From contig JAAXZP010000120.1 of NCBI GenBank assembly GCA_012719815.1, positions 1 to 8,334 of the forward strand: a stretch of DNA of 8,334 bases, given 5' to 3'. Source of the stretch: Christensenellaceae bacterium. Lineage in GTDB: Bacteria > Bacillota > Clostridia > Christensenellales > SZUA-584. The notes beneath the pieces are model-generated. The model was given only the letters and a program-made list of their open reading frames with translations, was not told where the DNA came from and ran no database searches. The position numbers were made by a program, and so were the translations under genes. Below are positions 1 through 6,092 of this stretch, piece after piece. Numbering within the stretch: position 1 is the stretch's first letter; every line of letters starts with the position of its first letter.

Positions 1-932
1 CCGTTGGGTATCACAAACCGGCAGCTGGCCAGCACCACGCGATCCCCGTAGGCCTTCGTCAGCCCGTCCGCTCTGACCAGCACCGGGCTATGCAGCATGC
101 CGGCAGCGTGTATGTCAAATGCAATGGGCTTGTGACGCCACGGCTTTTCCACCTTCTCCAGCGGTTCCAGCCGGCTCCGTGCCGCTTTGGCCGCGCGGTC
201 CAGCTTCGCTTTCTGCCGCTGACCGCCCATCTTATGCAGCCGCGCTTCCGAATTGCCCATGCGCCGGGGCGCTCTTTTAACGCTTGCGGACTGACGCGCT
301 TTCTCCGCAGCCACGCGTGCCAGCCGTTCGCGTTCGGCGATGTAGGCGTCGTACCGCGCCTGATGTGCAGCCTTCTCGCGCTCCCGCTGCTCAAGATAGT
401 CGTGATAGCCGCAGGCGTACAGCGTGAACACGCCGTTCTCCAGGCTGAGCACCTTGTTGCAGACATTCGCCAGCAGATGCTGGTCGTGCGATACCAGCAG
501 CAATGCGCCTCTGAATGCTTTCAGCATGCGCTCCAGCTGCTCAATGCTGCTGATATCGAGATTGGTCGTCGGCTCGTCGGCCAGCAGCAGGTCGGGCTGC
601 TGCGCAAACGCCGCGGCGATGAGCGCTTTGGTGCGCTCTCCCCCGCTGTGCGTTCCCTCCAGCGCAAAGCCCAGCCGCGCCGCGGTTTTCGCATCCCTTT
701 CCGCATCCTGCGGTTCTCCCAGCTGCCCGATCGCCGCCAGATGACCACACAACGATATTCTCCCCGCGTCCGGCTGCTCCTCTCCTGCAATCAGACGAAG
801 CAGCGTCGGTTTCCCGGCTCCGTTAGCCCCCACCAGCGCAATTTTATCGCCCGGGTATACCGCCAGCCTTTCCAGCGAAAACAGTCTCCTTGCCCCATAG
901 CTCTTTTCCAGTCTGCTTATTTCCAATAACAA
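1..932 (-). CDS. ABC-F family ATPase (antibiotic-resistance/ribosome-protection type), 3' end beyond window
   Basis: ABC-F proteins are soluble tandem ATPases that act on the ribosomal E site; the Vga/Lsa/Msr/VmlR branch displaces antibiotics. Visible are about 310 codons: a compact first ABC domain (residues 1-170), a long charged linker (about 180-280) rich in Arg, Lys and Ala, and the start of the second ABC domain (from about 290, LTKAYG). In domain 1 I see Walker A GANGAGKPT (35-43), a signature THSGGERT (94-101), Walker B plus Glu LLLADEPTTNLD (115-126) and the H-switch SHD (148-150). The Mg-binding Ser/Thr of Walker A is replaced by Pro42, which is odd. The signature lies only about 55 residues after Walker A, so there is no Arm insertion, as in resistance-type members. 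I chose TTG at 932 because AAGGAG lies 9 bases upstream; another TTG at 926 is too far from it. The upstream leader looks like an attenuator. The frame is intact to the left edge. Drug specificity cannot be read from this fragment. Confidence 0.9.
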   Translation of the reverse strand, partial: MLLEISRLEKSYGARRLFSLERLAVYPGDKIALVGANGAGKPTLLRLIAGEEQPDAGRISLCGHLAAIGQLGEPQDAERDAKTAARLGFALEGTHSGGERTKALIAAAFAQQPDLLLADEPTTNLDISSIEQLERMLKAFRGALLLVSHDQHLLANVCNKVLSLENGVFTLYACGYHDYLEQREREKAAHQARYDAYIAERERLARVAAEKARQSASVKRAPRRMGNSEARLHKMGGQRQKAKLDRAAKAARSRLEPLEKVEKPWRHKPIAFDIHAAGMLHSPVLVRADGLTKAYGDRVVLASCRFVIPN

Positions 933-960
933 AAAAATCCACTCCTTTCACAGAGAGGAT
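931..960 (-). terminator. Rho-independent terminator overlapping the ABC-F ribosome binding site
   Basis: On the minus strand ATCCTCTCT (960-952) can pair with GGAGTGGAT (945-937), with one T-T mismatch and one G-U pair, around a six-base loop GTGAAA. Seven T residues follow at once (937-931). The 3' arm contains the GGAG Shine-Dalgarno sequence of the ABC-F gene, and the last two T residues of the tract are the first two bases of its TTG start codon. The same hairpin could therefore stop transcription and hide the ribosome binding site. The stem is of modest strength, which fits a conditional terminator. Confidence 0.6.
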
Positions 961-1072
961 TACGGCATGCGTGCATACCCCTGGCGGCTTGATTCCGCCA
1001 TATTTTTCCATAATTGCATACAGTAATCCCTCAATTCCGGCCATACGTCCTTCAATTGTTGGATTACTGTAT
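957..1072 (-). promoter_or_regulatory. Attenuator leader with mutually exclusive pairings, upstream of ABC-F
   Basis: In minus-strand RNA, segment A (ATACAGTAATCC, 1072-1061) is perfectly complementary over 12 bases to segment B (GGATTACTGTAT, 1029-1018). The GGATTAC part of B is also perfectly complementary to segment C (GTAATCC, 963-957). With one bulged base, the pairing extends by GAG/CTC (1032-1030 with 955-953) and so covers most of the 5' arm of the terminator at 960-937. A-B pairing would leave the terminator free to form (off); B-C pairing would break it (on). A second hairpin, TGGCGG/CCGCCA (1000-982), lies between B and C. This is the layout of known leaders of ribosome-protection ABC-F genes, where antibiotic-stalled ribosomes shift the fold. 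The pairings are visible; the mechanism is inferred. Confidence 0.6.
960..1019 (-). CDS. Possible 19-codon leader peptide (uORF) of the ABC-F attenuator
   Basis: ATG at 1019 is preceded by GAGGG with an 8-base spacer and opens a frame reading MQLWKNMAESSRQGYARMP, then TAA at 962-960. Its Shine-Dalgarno sequence lies at the start of attenuator segment B and its stop codon lies inside segment C, just before the terminator hairpin. A ribosome paused near its end would cover C and prevent the terminator from forming, which would couple translation stress to ABC-F expression. The same frame stays open further upstream to 1139 without an ATG, so it could instead be the tail of an older reading frame. 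Peptide expression is not shown. Confidence 0.35.
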   Translation of the reverse strand: MQLWKNMAESSRQGYARMP

Positions 1073-1109
1073 CTTCATCAGCTAACAGACGCTCCTTGCT
1101 GGTTTTCCA

Positions 1110-1143
1110 ATTATAGCGTACCAGCTTGCAGCCTTCACGTCAA
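1110..1143 (-). promoter_or_regulatory. Candidate promoter of the ABC-F leader
   Basis: A perfect TATAAT lies at 1115-1110 on the minus strand, about 40 bases before attenuator segment A, which places a start site near 1103 and gives a leader of about 170 bases. A TTGACG at 1143-1138 is nearby, but 22 bases separate the two, too many for a standard sigma-A promoter. Paired at 17 bases, TTGACG would use a poorer -10, TACGCT. One of the two elements is probably used; which one is uncertain. Confidence 0.35.
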
Positions 1144-1198
1144 GCGCTTCCACATATCCGGCTCGCAGAGCGCGCGGCGAAGCCCCGGACAGCGGCAG

Positions 1199-2023
1199 CT
1201 ACTTGGCCTGCCGCTTGGGCGCTGCCCTCTTTTCGGCCTTCTGCTGCTCCGTCCGCTCCACGCTGGCCTTCAGCGCTTCCATCAGGTCAATAACATTGGA
1301 TTCCGGCGCTTCGGGCTGCGTCACCACCTGCCGCCCCGCGATGCGGTCCTCGATGATACGCCGCAGCGCCTCGCGGTATCTATCGGTGTATTTGGACGGG
1401 TCGAACGGCGCGGTCAGGTTGGCGATCAGCTTCTCCGCAATGTCCATCTCCTTCTCGTCCACTTTCATGTCCTGCGGCAGCCCGGGCACTTCGGAAACGG
1501 GGCGTATCTCGTCGGGATAGAATATCGTCTCCAGCACCATCGCCTCGCCGTAGATGCGCAGCACGCACAGCGTCTGCTTGTCGCGCAGCGTCACGTGCGC
1601 CACCGCGATGCGACCGCTGCGCGCCATTGCTTCGCGCAGCAGGTTATACGCCTTGGCGCTGGCCGTCACTTCGGGCTGCGGCGCAAGGTAATACGTTTTG
1701 TCGAAATAGATGGGGTCAATTTCCGAGAGGTTCACGAAATCCAGTATCTCGATGGTACGCGCCTGCGCTTCGGCCCGGGCTGACCCGATGTCCTCTTCCG
1801 ACACGATCACAAACCGCCCCGGCTCGTACTCAAAGCCCTTGACGATATCGTCCGGCCCCACTTCCTCGTTGCACGTCGGGCAGACCTTTTTGTATTTGAT
1901 GGGCGTGTGGCATTTCTTATGGAGGGTGCGGAAACGGATATCCTTTTCCTCCGTCGCGGCAAACATTTTGACGGGTATGCTGACCAGCCCGAAACTGATC
2001 GCCCCCTTGAACATCGCGTGCAT
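1199..2023 (-). CDS. ku: Ku homologue, DNA end-binding protein for non-homologous end joining
   Basis: Bacterial Ku forms a ring-shaped homodimer on double-strand DNA ends and recruits LigD or another ligase. The 274-residue product has the expected size. It opens with the typical MFKGAISFGLVSIPVK block (4-19), followed by the Ku-family cysteine motif (C38, C48-P-T-C51), the core beta-barrel region (about 52-200), and the short conserved C-terminal segment VIDLMEALKAS (244-254) with a Lys/Arg/Ala tail (255-274) of the kind that aids DNA binding. I chose ATG at 2023 because AAAGGA lies about 8 bases upstream; the frame continues to 2146 but would start inside the galM terminator. No ligase gene is in the window. 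A perfect palindrome CCGCATGCGG (2063-2072) lies upstream, but I see no convincing promoter. In spore formers Ku often serves repair in or after dormancy; that is inference here. Confidence 0.95.
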   Translation of the reverse strand: MHAMFKGAISFGLVSIPVKMFAATEEKDIRFRTLHKKCHTPIKYKKVCPTCNEEVGPDDIVKGFEYEPGRFVIVSEEDIGSARAEAQARTIEILDFVNLSEIDPIYFDKTYYLAPQPEVTASAKAYNLLREAMARSGRIAVAHVTLRDKQTLCVLRIYGEAMVLETIFYPDEIRPVSEVPGLPQDMKVDEKEMDIAEKLIANLTAPFDPSKYTDRYREALRRIIEDRIAGRQVVTQPEAPESNVIDLMEALKASVERTEQQKAEKRAAPKRQAK

Positions 2024-2118
2024 CGCTTCATTCCTTTCTTTTGCTGATGCTATTAATATCTCCCGCATGCGGCGAAAAGATAAGCATTTTTTACATACTA
2101 AGACTGCGCCCCGCCTGC

Positions 2119-2152
2119 AAAAAAACTGAACATGCCATGATGACATGTTCAG
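2119..2152 (-). terminator. Rho-independent terminator of galM
   Basis: On the minus strand a perfect 9-bp stem (CTGAACATG at 2152-2144 pairing with CATGTTCAG at 2134-2126), with a 9-base loop, is followed directly by seven T residues (2125-2119). It lies about 43 bases after the galM stop codon and before ku, so it should separate the two transcription units. On the plus strand no T-run follows, so it acts in one direction. Confidence 0.8.
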
Positions 2153-2195
2153 CTCTAATATATTTCACTTATTCCGCCCTATCTGGACCAGAGAA

Positions 2196-3239
2196 CTATT
2201 TCATCCAGTCCGGCTTGCCCACGGTAAACGCAAAGCGCGTCTCCGACTCCGCCGGCACGCCCGGCTCCAGCACCGGGCTCTGGAACGCCGGCTGGTTGAT
2301 GGCGTCGGGGAAAAGCTGCGTTTCCAGGCAGAACCCGCGGCGTCTGGTGCAGCGCCGCCCGCCCTTGAGCTTAAGGTCCCCGCCGAGGAAGTTGCCGGTA
2401 TACAGCTGGACGCCGGGCAGGTCGGTGCTCACCGTCATCGCAATGCCGGTTGATTCGCACCAAGCCGCCGCCGTCCCTTTCAGCGCGTAGTTGTGGTCGT
2501 AGCCGCCCGCCAGCACCATCTGATCATAGCCGGAGTCGATATCCTGCCCGATCTGCCTGGGCTTGCGGAAATCCAGCGGCGTGCCTTCCACGGAACGCAT
2601 CTTTCCCGTCATGGAGAACCCCTCTGCGATCTCGCAGAACTCATCCGCTTCAATGCGCAGCCAGTGGTCATACACCGTGTCCGCGTCCTGACCGGCCAGG
2701 TTGAAATACGCATGGTTGGTCAGGTTCATCAGCGTCCGCTGGTCGCTCATGCCGCGGTAGCGGATGGACAGCACATTGTCTTCGGTCAGCGTATAGGTCA
2801 CGCTCACCAGCAGATTGCCCGGGTAACCCTGATCGCCGTCCGGGCTCAGCAGCGTCAGCACCAGGCTGTTTTCCGCCGTCTGCTCCGATTTCCACAACTT
2901 TTTGCCAAAGCCGGTAATGCCGCCGTGCAGGTGATTGATGCCTCCTTCGTTGCAGTCCAGTTGATATTCCCTGCCGTCCAGCACGAACCTGCCTCCCCCG
3001 ATGCGGTTGGCGCACCGCCCGATGATCGCGCCGAAGTACGGCGGGTTGGCTTCATAGTCCGCCAGCGCATCAAAACCCAGCGTGACATCCACCGGCTTTC
3101 CCCCTTTATCCGGCACGATGAGTTTTGTGATGATGCCGCCGAAATCCGTGATCTGTACTTCCATCCCTTTTCCGTTGCGCAGCGTAAAAAGATGGGCGGT
3201 CCGCCCGTCCTTCAGCTTGCCGAATACCGTGGGTTCCAT
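2196..3239 (-). CDS. galM: Aldose 1-epimerase (mutarotase)
   Basis: GalM interconverts the alpha and beta anomers of aldoses such as galactose and glucose in the cytoplasm, feeding the Leloir pathway. The 347-residue length fits the family. Diagnostic motifs are IGRCANRIGGGRF (73-85), INHLHGG (101-107, His105), NHAYFNL (175-181, with the likely catalytic acid His176), GYDHNYAL (246-253, sugar-binding Asp248), LPGVQLYTGNF (274-284) and LETQLFPDA (305-313, with the likely catalytic base Glu306). All key residues are present. I chose ATG at 3239 because AGGAGG lies 6 bases upstream; an in-frame ATG at 3254 overlaps that site and is unlikely. The gene has its own promoter and terminator, and no other galactose genes are near, so it appears to be a stand-alone housekeeping unit. 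Confidence 0.96.
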   Translation of the reverse strand: MEPTVFGKLKDGRTAHLFTLRNGKGMEVQITDFGGIITKLIVPDKGGKPVDVTLGFDALADYEANPPYFGAIIGRCANRIGGGRFVLDGREYQLDCNEGGINHLHGGITGFGKKLWKSEQTAENSLVLTLLSPDGDQGYPGNLLVSVTYTLTEDNVLSIRYRGMSDQRTLMNLTNHAYFNLAGQDADTVYDHWLRIEADEFCEIAEGFSMTGKMRSVEGTPLDFRKPRQIGQDIDSGYDQMVLAGGYDHNYALKGTAAAWCESTGIAMTVSTDLPGVQLYTGNFLGGDLKLKGGRRCTRRRGFCLETQLFPDAINQPAFQSPVLEPGVPAESETRFAFTVGKPDWMK

Positions 3240-3276
3240 AGCACGCCTCCTCATATGTACTGATCATTTCTCTGCC

Positions 3277-3305
3277 ATTATAACACCGCGGGCATACGCA
3301 AACAA
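3277..3305 (-). promoter_or_regulatory. galM: Sigma-A promoter of galM
   Basis: On the minus strand TTGTTT (3305-3300), a 17-base spacer and a perfect TATAAT (3282-3277) form a good housekeeping promoter. The expected start site near 3270 gives a leader of about 30 bases ahead of galM. It lies in the 150-base region shared with the divergent DUF3298 gene, for which I could not find a promoter of similar quality. Confidence 0.8.
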
Positions 3306-3389
3306 ATACCAATTTCCACTTTTTCGGTTTGGCTTTGGGTCTGTCCGGAAGGCAGGGTGAATAAGCATATACGGAAGGAGGGAGCACTC

Positions 3390-4076
3390 ATGGACTTTGG
3401 CCCGATTACAGTACGCGAGCTGGTGATGGAAGAAACGCTGAACTATAAGGGAGTGCCGGTATTGAAATATACCATCCGGTATCCGGAGTTTTCCTCGGCG
3501 GTGTTCCGCATCGCCGTTCATGAGATGAACCGGTATTACCACGCGCGCGCCGCCCTGCAGCGCCAGCGCTACCGGCAGCTTTTATACCCGCAGGCCGCAC
3601 GGGATTACGACTACGCCGCGGCTCACGATTACCCTTTCCGCCAATACGAAGCGGTGGCAACACATACCGTTACGTACAACGAGAACTGCGCCCTCAGCCT
3701 TTACGCGGACAATTACCAGTATACCGGCGGCGCGCACGGCACCACCGTCCGCACCTCCGACACGTGGAGCTTAAGGCATGCCCTGCGCGTGCCGCTCGCC
3801 GTGTTTTTTGCTCCCACTGTTCCCTATCCTACATATGTGCTGGAAGCCATAAACAATCAGATCGCCGCGCAGATTGCCGAAGGCATCGGCATGTATTTCG
3901 ACGACTACGAGAAAAACGTCGCGCAGAGCTTTAACCCGCGCAACTTCTACTTAAGCAGCGCCGGCGTGGTGATCTATTTCCAGCAGTATCAGATCGCGCC
4001 GTATGCCAGCGGCATCCCGGAATTCACGCTGACGTGGTCTGACGACGTGCGTCCGCCGCAGTGCCGGCCAGCTTGA
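3390..4076 (+). CDS. DUF3298/RsiV-like domain protein without visible membrane anchor
   Basis: The 228-residue product carries the hallmarks of the DUF4163/DUF3298 pair found in RsiV (an anti-sigma factor that binds lysozyme) and in PdaC-type proteins: YTGGAHGT (111-118) in the middle and a DUF3298-like end NFYLSSAGVVIYF (185-197) followed by IAPYASGIPEF (202-212). The protein is rich in Tyr. It has no signal peptide, lipobox or transmembrane segment, unlike RsiV, so it is probably cytoplasmic or only the sensor-like part of such a protein. I chose ATG at 3390 because of the strong GGAGG 8 bases upstream; an in-frame ATG at 3357 has no such site. The last residues (about 213-228) pass the conserved end, and the gene's final 53 bases overlap the end of the convergent activase gene. 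Its biochemical role is unknown. Confidence 0.75.
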   Translation: MDFGPITVRELVMEETLNYKGVPVLKYTIRYPEFSSAVFRIAVHEMNRYYHARAALQRQRYRQLLYPQAARDYDYAAAHDYPFRQYEAVATHTVTYNENCALSLYADNYQYTGGAHGTTVRTSDTWSLRHALRVPLAVFFAPTVPYPTYVLEAINNQIAAQIAEGIGMYFDDYEKNVAQSFNPRNFYLSSAGVVIYFQQYQIAPYASGIPEFTLTWSDDVRPPQCRPA

Positions 4077-5019
4077 CGCCCCACTTGCCGCACCGGTCGC
4101 CCCAGTAAGCTGCAGGCTCGCCGTCCCGCATCAACGCCACCACCTCGCAGCCGTTGGAACAGCCGTCGCACTCGAAACCTTTGGCGAAAAGCCCGCTCGT
4201 CACGCAGCCGAACCCCGAAAACCGCGTGGGCCCGCAAACTTCGCGGGCCATCAGCGCCGCGCCGTACGCGCCCCTCACGTCGTGGTGCGGCGGCACGATG
4301 ACAGGCACGCCCAGCGCCTTCTCGAACGCCGCCACGATGCCGGCGTTGGCAGCGACGCCGCCCTGGAACAGCACGGGCGGCTCCGGCATCCGGTGACCGG
4401 CGAGGTTGTTGAGATAGTTGCGCACCAACGCTTCGCACAGCCCGGCCACGATATCCTCTATTGCATGGCCCGCCTGCTGCTTGCTGATCATATCTGACTC
4501 CGCGAACACCGCGCACCGGCCTGCGATGCGCACTGGCGCCGTGCTGCGCAGCGCGCACGCGCCAAACTCCGAGATGGACATGTTCAGGCGCTGCGCCTGC
4601 CTGTCCAGAAACGACCCGGTGCCCGCCGCGCATACCGTGTTCATCGCGAAATCCGTCACATAGCCGTCCTCAATGCGGATGATCTTGGAGTCCTGCCCGC
4701 CGATCTCGAGTATGGTGCGCACGCCGGGGCCCACGTGTATGGCTGCCGCCGCGTGCGCCGTGATCTCGGTTTTCACGATGTCCGCGCCCACCACCGCCGC
4801 CGCCAGCTGCCGGCCGCTGCCCGTTACGCCGCATGCGCCGATTTCGGCGTCGTCAAATCTCTTTGCCAGCTGGGAGAAGCCCAGCAGCAGCGCTTCCAGC
4901 GGCCGCCCGGCGGTGGGCAGGTACAGCCGCTCGATGAGTTCCCCCGCCGCATCGGTGACGACGAGATTGGTACTGACGGAACCCACGTCGATACCCAGCA
5001 AAAGCTTTCTTACGCCCAT
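4024..5019 (-). CDS. BcrAD/BadFG-type ATPase, 2-hydroxyacyl-CoA dehydratase activase-like (HgdC family)
   Basis: Proteins of this ASKHA-fold family use ATP to inject an electron into a dehydratase or reductase partner through a [4Fe-4S] cluster held between two subunits. In the 331 residues I see phosphate-1 LLLGIDVGSVSTN (6-18), phosphate-2 ILEIGGQDSK (103-112), the two cluster cysteines in NTVCAAGTGSF (C130) and GRCAVF (C169), and the adenosine-side motif FQGGVAANAG (218-227). The C-terminus adds a cysteine-rich motif FECDGCSNGCE (C284, C287, C291) and GDRC (C310), which is absent from short HgdC proteins but typical of the large activase-related fusions. ATG at 5019 overlaps the preceding gene by 10 bases and has only a weak ribosome binding site, suggesting translational coupling. 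It is the last gene of a three-gene operon. The natural substrate is unknown. Confidence 0.9.
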   Translation of the reverse strand: MGVRKLLLGIDVGSVSTNLVVTDAAGELIERLYLPTAGRPLEALLLGFSQLAKRFDDAEIGACGVTGSGRQLAAAVVGADIVKTEITAHAAAAIHVGPGVRTILEIGGQDSKIIRIEDGYVTDFAMNTVCAAGTGSFLDRQAQRLNMSISEFGACALRSTAPVRIAGRCAVFAESDMISKQQAGHAIEDIVAGLCEALVRNYLNNLAGHRMPEPPVLFQGGVAANAGIVAAFEKALGVPVIVPPHHDVRGAYGAALMAREVCGPTRFSGFGCVTSGLFAKGFECDGCSNGCEVVALMRDGEPAAYWGDRCGKWGVKLAGTAADARRQTTSA

Positions 5020-6092
5020 CGTTTTGCCCGCCTTCTCCGTGCTTCCAGCATATCCAGAAACGCTTCGATACGCGTGTCGTAGCCCGCATCGCCCGTCATT
5101 TCGTCTATCACCAGCGTCAGCACCGGCACATCCACCCCGTGCAGCGCCGCTTTGGCGACAATCTCCGGCATGCACCCCATCGGGAATATCTGGATTACGC
5201 CGTCCATGCCCGACTGTCTCGCGTACTCCGCGTGGGCGATCGTTTCCCGGGCGTGCCCGCCCACGGGAACGGGCAGGTAAGGCGCCGACCTTTTTTTGAC
5301 TTCGGGCGAGTTTAAGTGCAGCGGCTTTAACACGAGGTCGCGCAGCCACCACGTGGGCGTCAGCAGCCGCTCGGTGGCCACGCCCATGCGCATCAGCCGC
5401 TCCTCGATATTGAGATTGGCGAACGGCTCGAACATCGAATACACCTCTCCCGCGATGGCGACGCGCAGCGGCTTTCTGGACGGATCCATCCCGATCCGCC
5501 GTATCTGCCGGTGGTATGACTCCAGCACTTTGAGCGCAGCTTCCGGCCCGCGGCACGCGCGCATTTCCCGGCGGAACGCTGCCAGCAGGCGGGCGCACGC
5601 GCCCGTTTCGCGCTCATACCCCGCCAGTTTATACGCCGCCGCGTCCAGCGCGTCCGCCAGCGCGAGTATCTGGTAGGCCTGCCCCAGCGCCGCAATTTTG
5701 ACCCGGCGCGGCGCACGGCTCGCCTCTGCAATGCGCCCGAATCGCGACAGCAGCGTTTTCATGCCGATCTCGGCGGGCGCGTCAATCACGATCACGTCTG
5801 CCGGATGGCCCGTCTGTTTCAGCAGCCGGCTGAACAACTCGCCGTACTCCCCGAAACGGCACGGGCCGCAGCTGCCAGTCAGCAGTATGGTATCCGCTCC
5901 CTGCTCGATGGCGCCCAAAAAGCCGCCCATCATGATTTTGAAGGGCAGGCACATATCCTCGGGCGCAGCCGCCGTGCCGCGCTGCAGCACCGCTTTGTTG
6001 TTCTCAGGTATGATGCAGGCGATGCCGAAAGCGTCAAACAGCGCCCGCATAGCCATATGCGTATTCCCCAGCCGGGGAATGGTGATCACCAT
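5010..6092 (-). CDS. HgdB/BcrC-like Fe-S protein, COG3581 type
   Basis: The 360-residue product belongs to the 2-hydroxyglutaryl-CoA dehydratase D-component superfamily, in the branch that accompanies activase-related proteins. Landmarks are IPRLGNTHMA (5-14), EDMCLPFKIMMGG (45-57, C48), GSCGPCRFGEYGE (73-85, C75 and C78), GEVYSMFEPFANLNIE (215-230), IFPMGCMPE (302-310, C307) and IDEMTGDAGYDTRIEAF (329-345). The conserved cysteines are candidate Fe-S ligands. ATG at 6092 has GGAGGAGG about 7 bases upstream and is followed at once by a conserved motif, so the 59-base overlap with the preceding gene appears real. Its partners are the DUF2229 protein upstream and the ATPase downstream. Substrate and reaction cannot be read from the sequence. 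Confidence 0.85.
   Translation of the reverse strand: MVITIPRLGNTHMAMRALFDAFGIACIIPENNKAVLQRGTAAAPEDMCLPFKIMMGGFLGAIEQGADTILLTGSCGPCRFGEYGELFSRLLKQTGHPADVIVIDAPAEIGMKTLLSRFGRIAEASRAPRRVKIAALGQAYQILALADALDAAAYKLAGYERETGACARLLAAFRREMRACRGPEAALKVLESYHRQIRRIGMDPSRKPLRVAIAGEVYSMFEPFANLNIEERLMRMGVATERLLTPTWWLRDLVLKPLHLNSPEVKKRSAPYLPVPVGGHARETIAHAEYARQSGMDGVIQIFPMGCMPEIVAKAALHGVDVPVLTLVIDEMTGDAGYDTRIEAFLDMLEARRRRAKRWA

Noticed and set aside
90..929. Long plus-strand frame of 279 codons
   Set aside because: It is the antisense shadow of the ABC-F gene, whose Walker, signature and switch motifs are all on the minus strand.
982..1009. Plus-strand hairpin TGGCGG/CCGCCA followed by TATTTTT
   Set aside because: No plus-strand gene ends nearby, and the stem is only 6 bp. 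It is better read as part of the minus-strand leader.
844..1044. Minus-strand 66-codon frame starting MAGIEGLLYAIMEK
   Set aside because: It runs into the ABC-F gene in another frame and its ATG has a Shine-Dalgarno sequence only about 3 bases away. It has a plausible composition, but the ABC-F frame below 932 is certain, so at most its first part could be a leader peptide.
2063..2072. Perfect palindrome CCGCATGCGG upstream of ku as an operator
   Set aside because: A single 10-base palindrome in GC-rich DNA without a second copy or a clear promoter is weak evidence.
2493..3263. Plus-strand frame of 256 codons
   Set aside because: It is the shadow of galM; no family pattern is visible.
5020..5598. 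N-terminal extension of the activase frame to 5598
   Set aside because: It lies within the COG3581-type gene in another frame, is Arg/Ala/Gly rich without motifs, and the activase fold begins just after ATG 5019.
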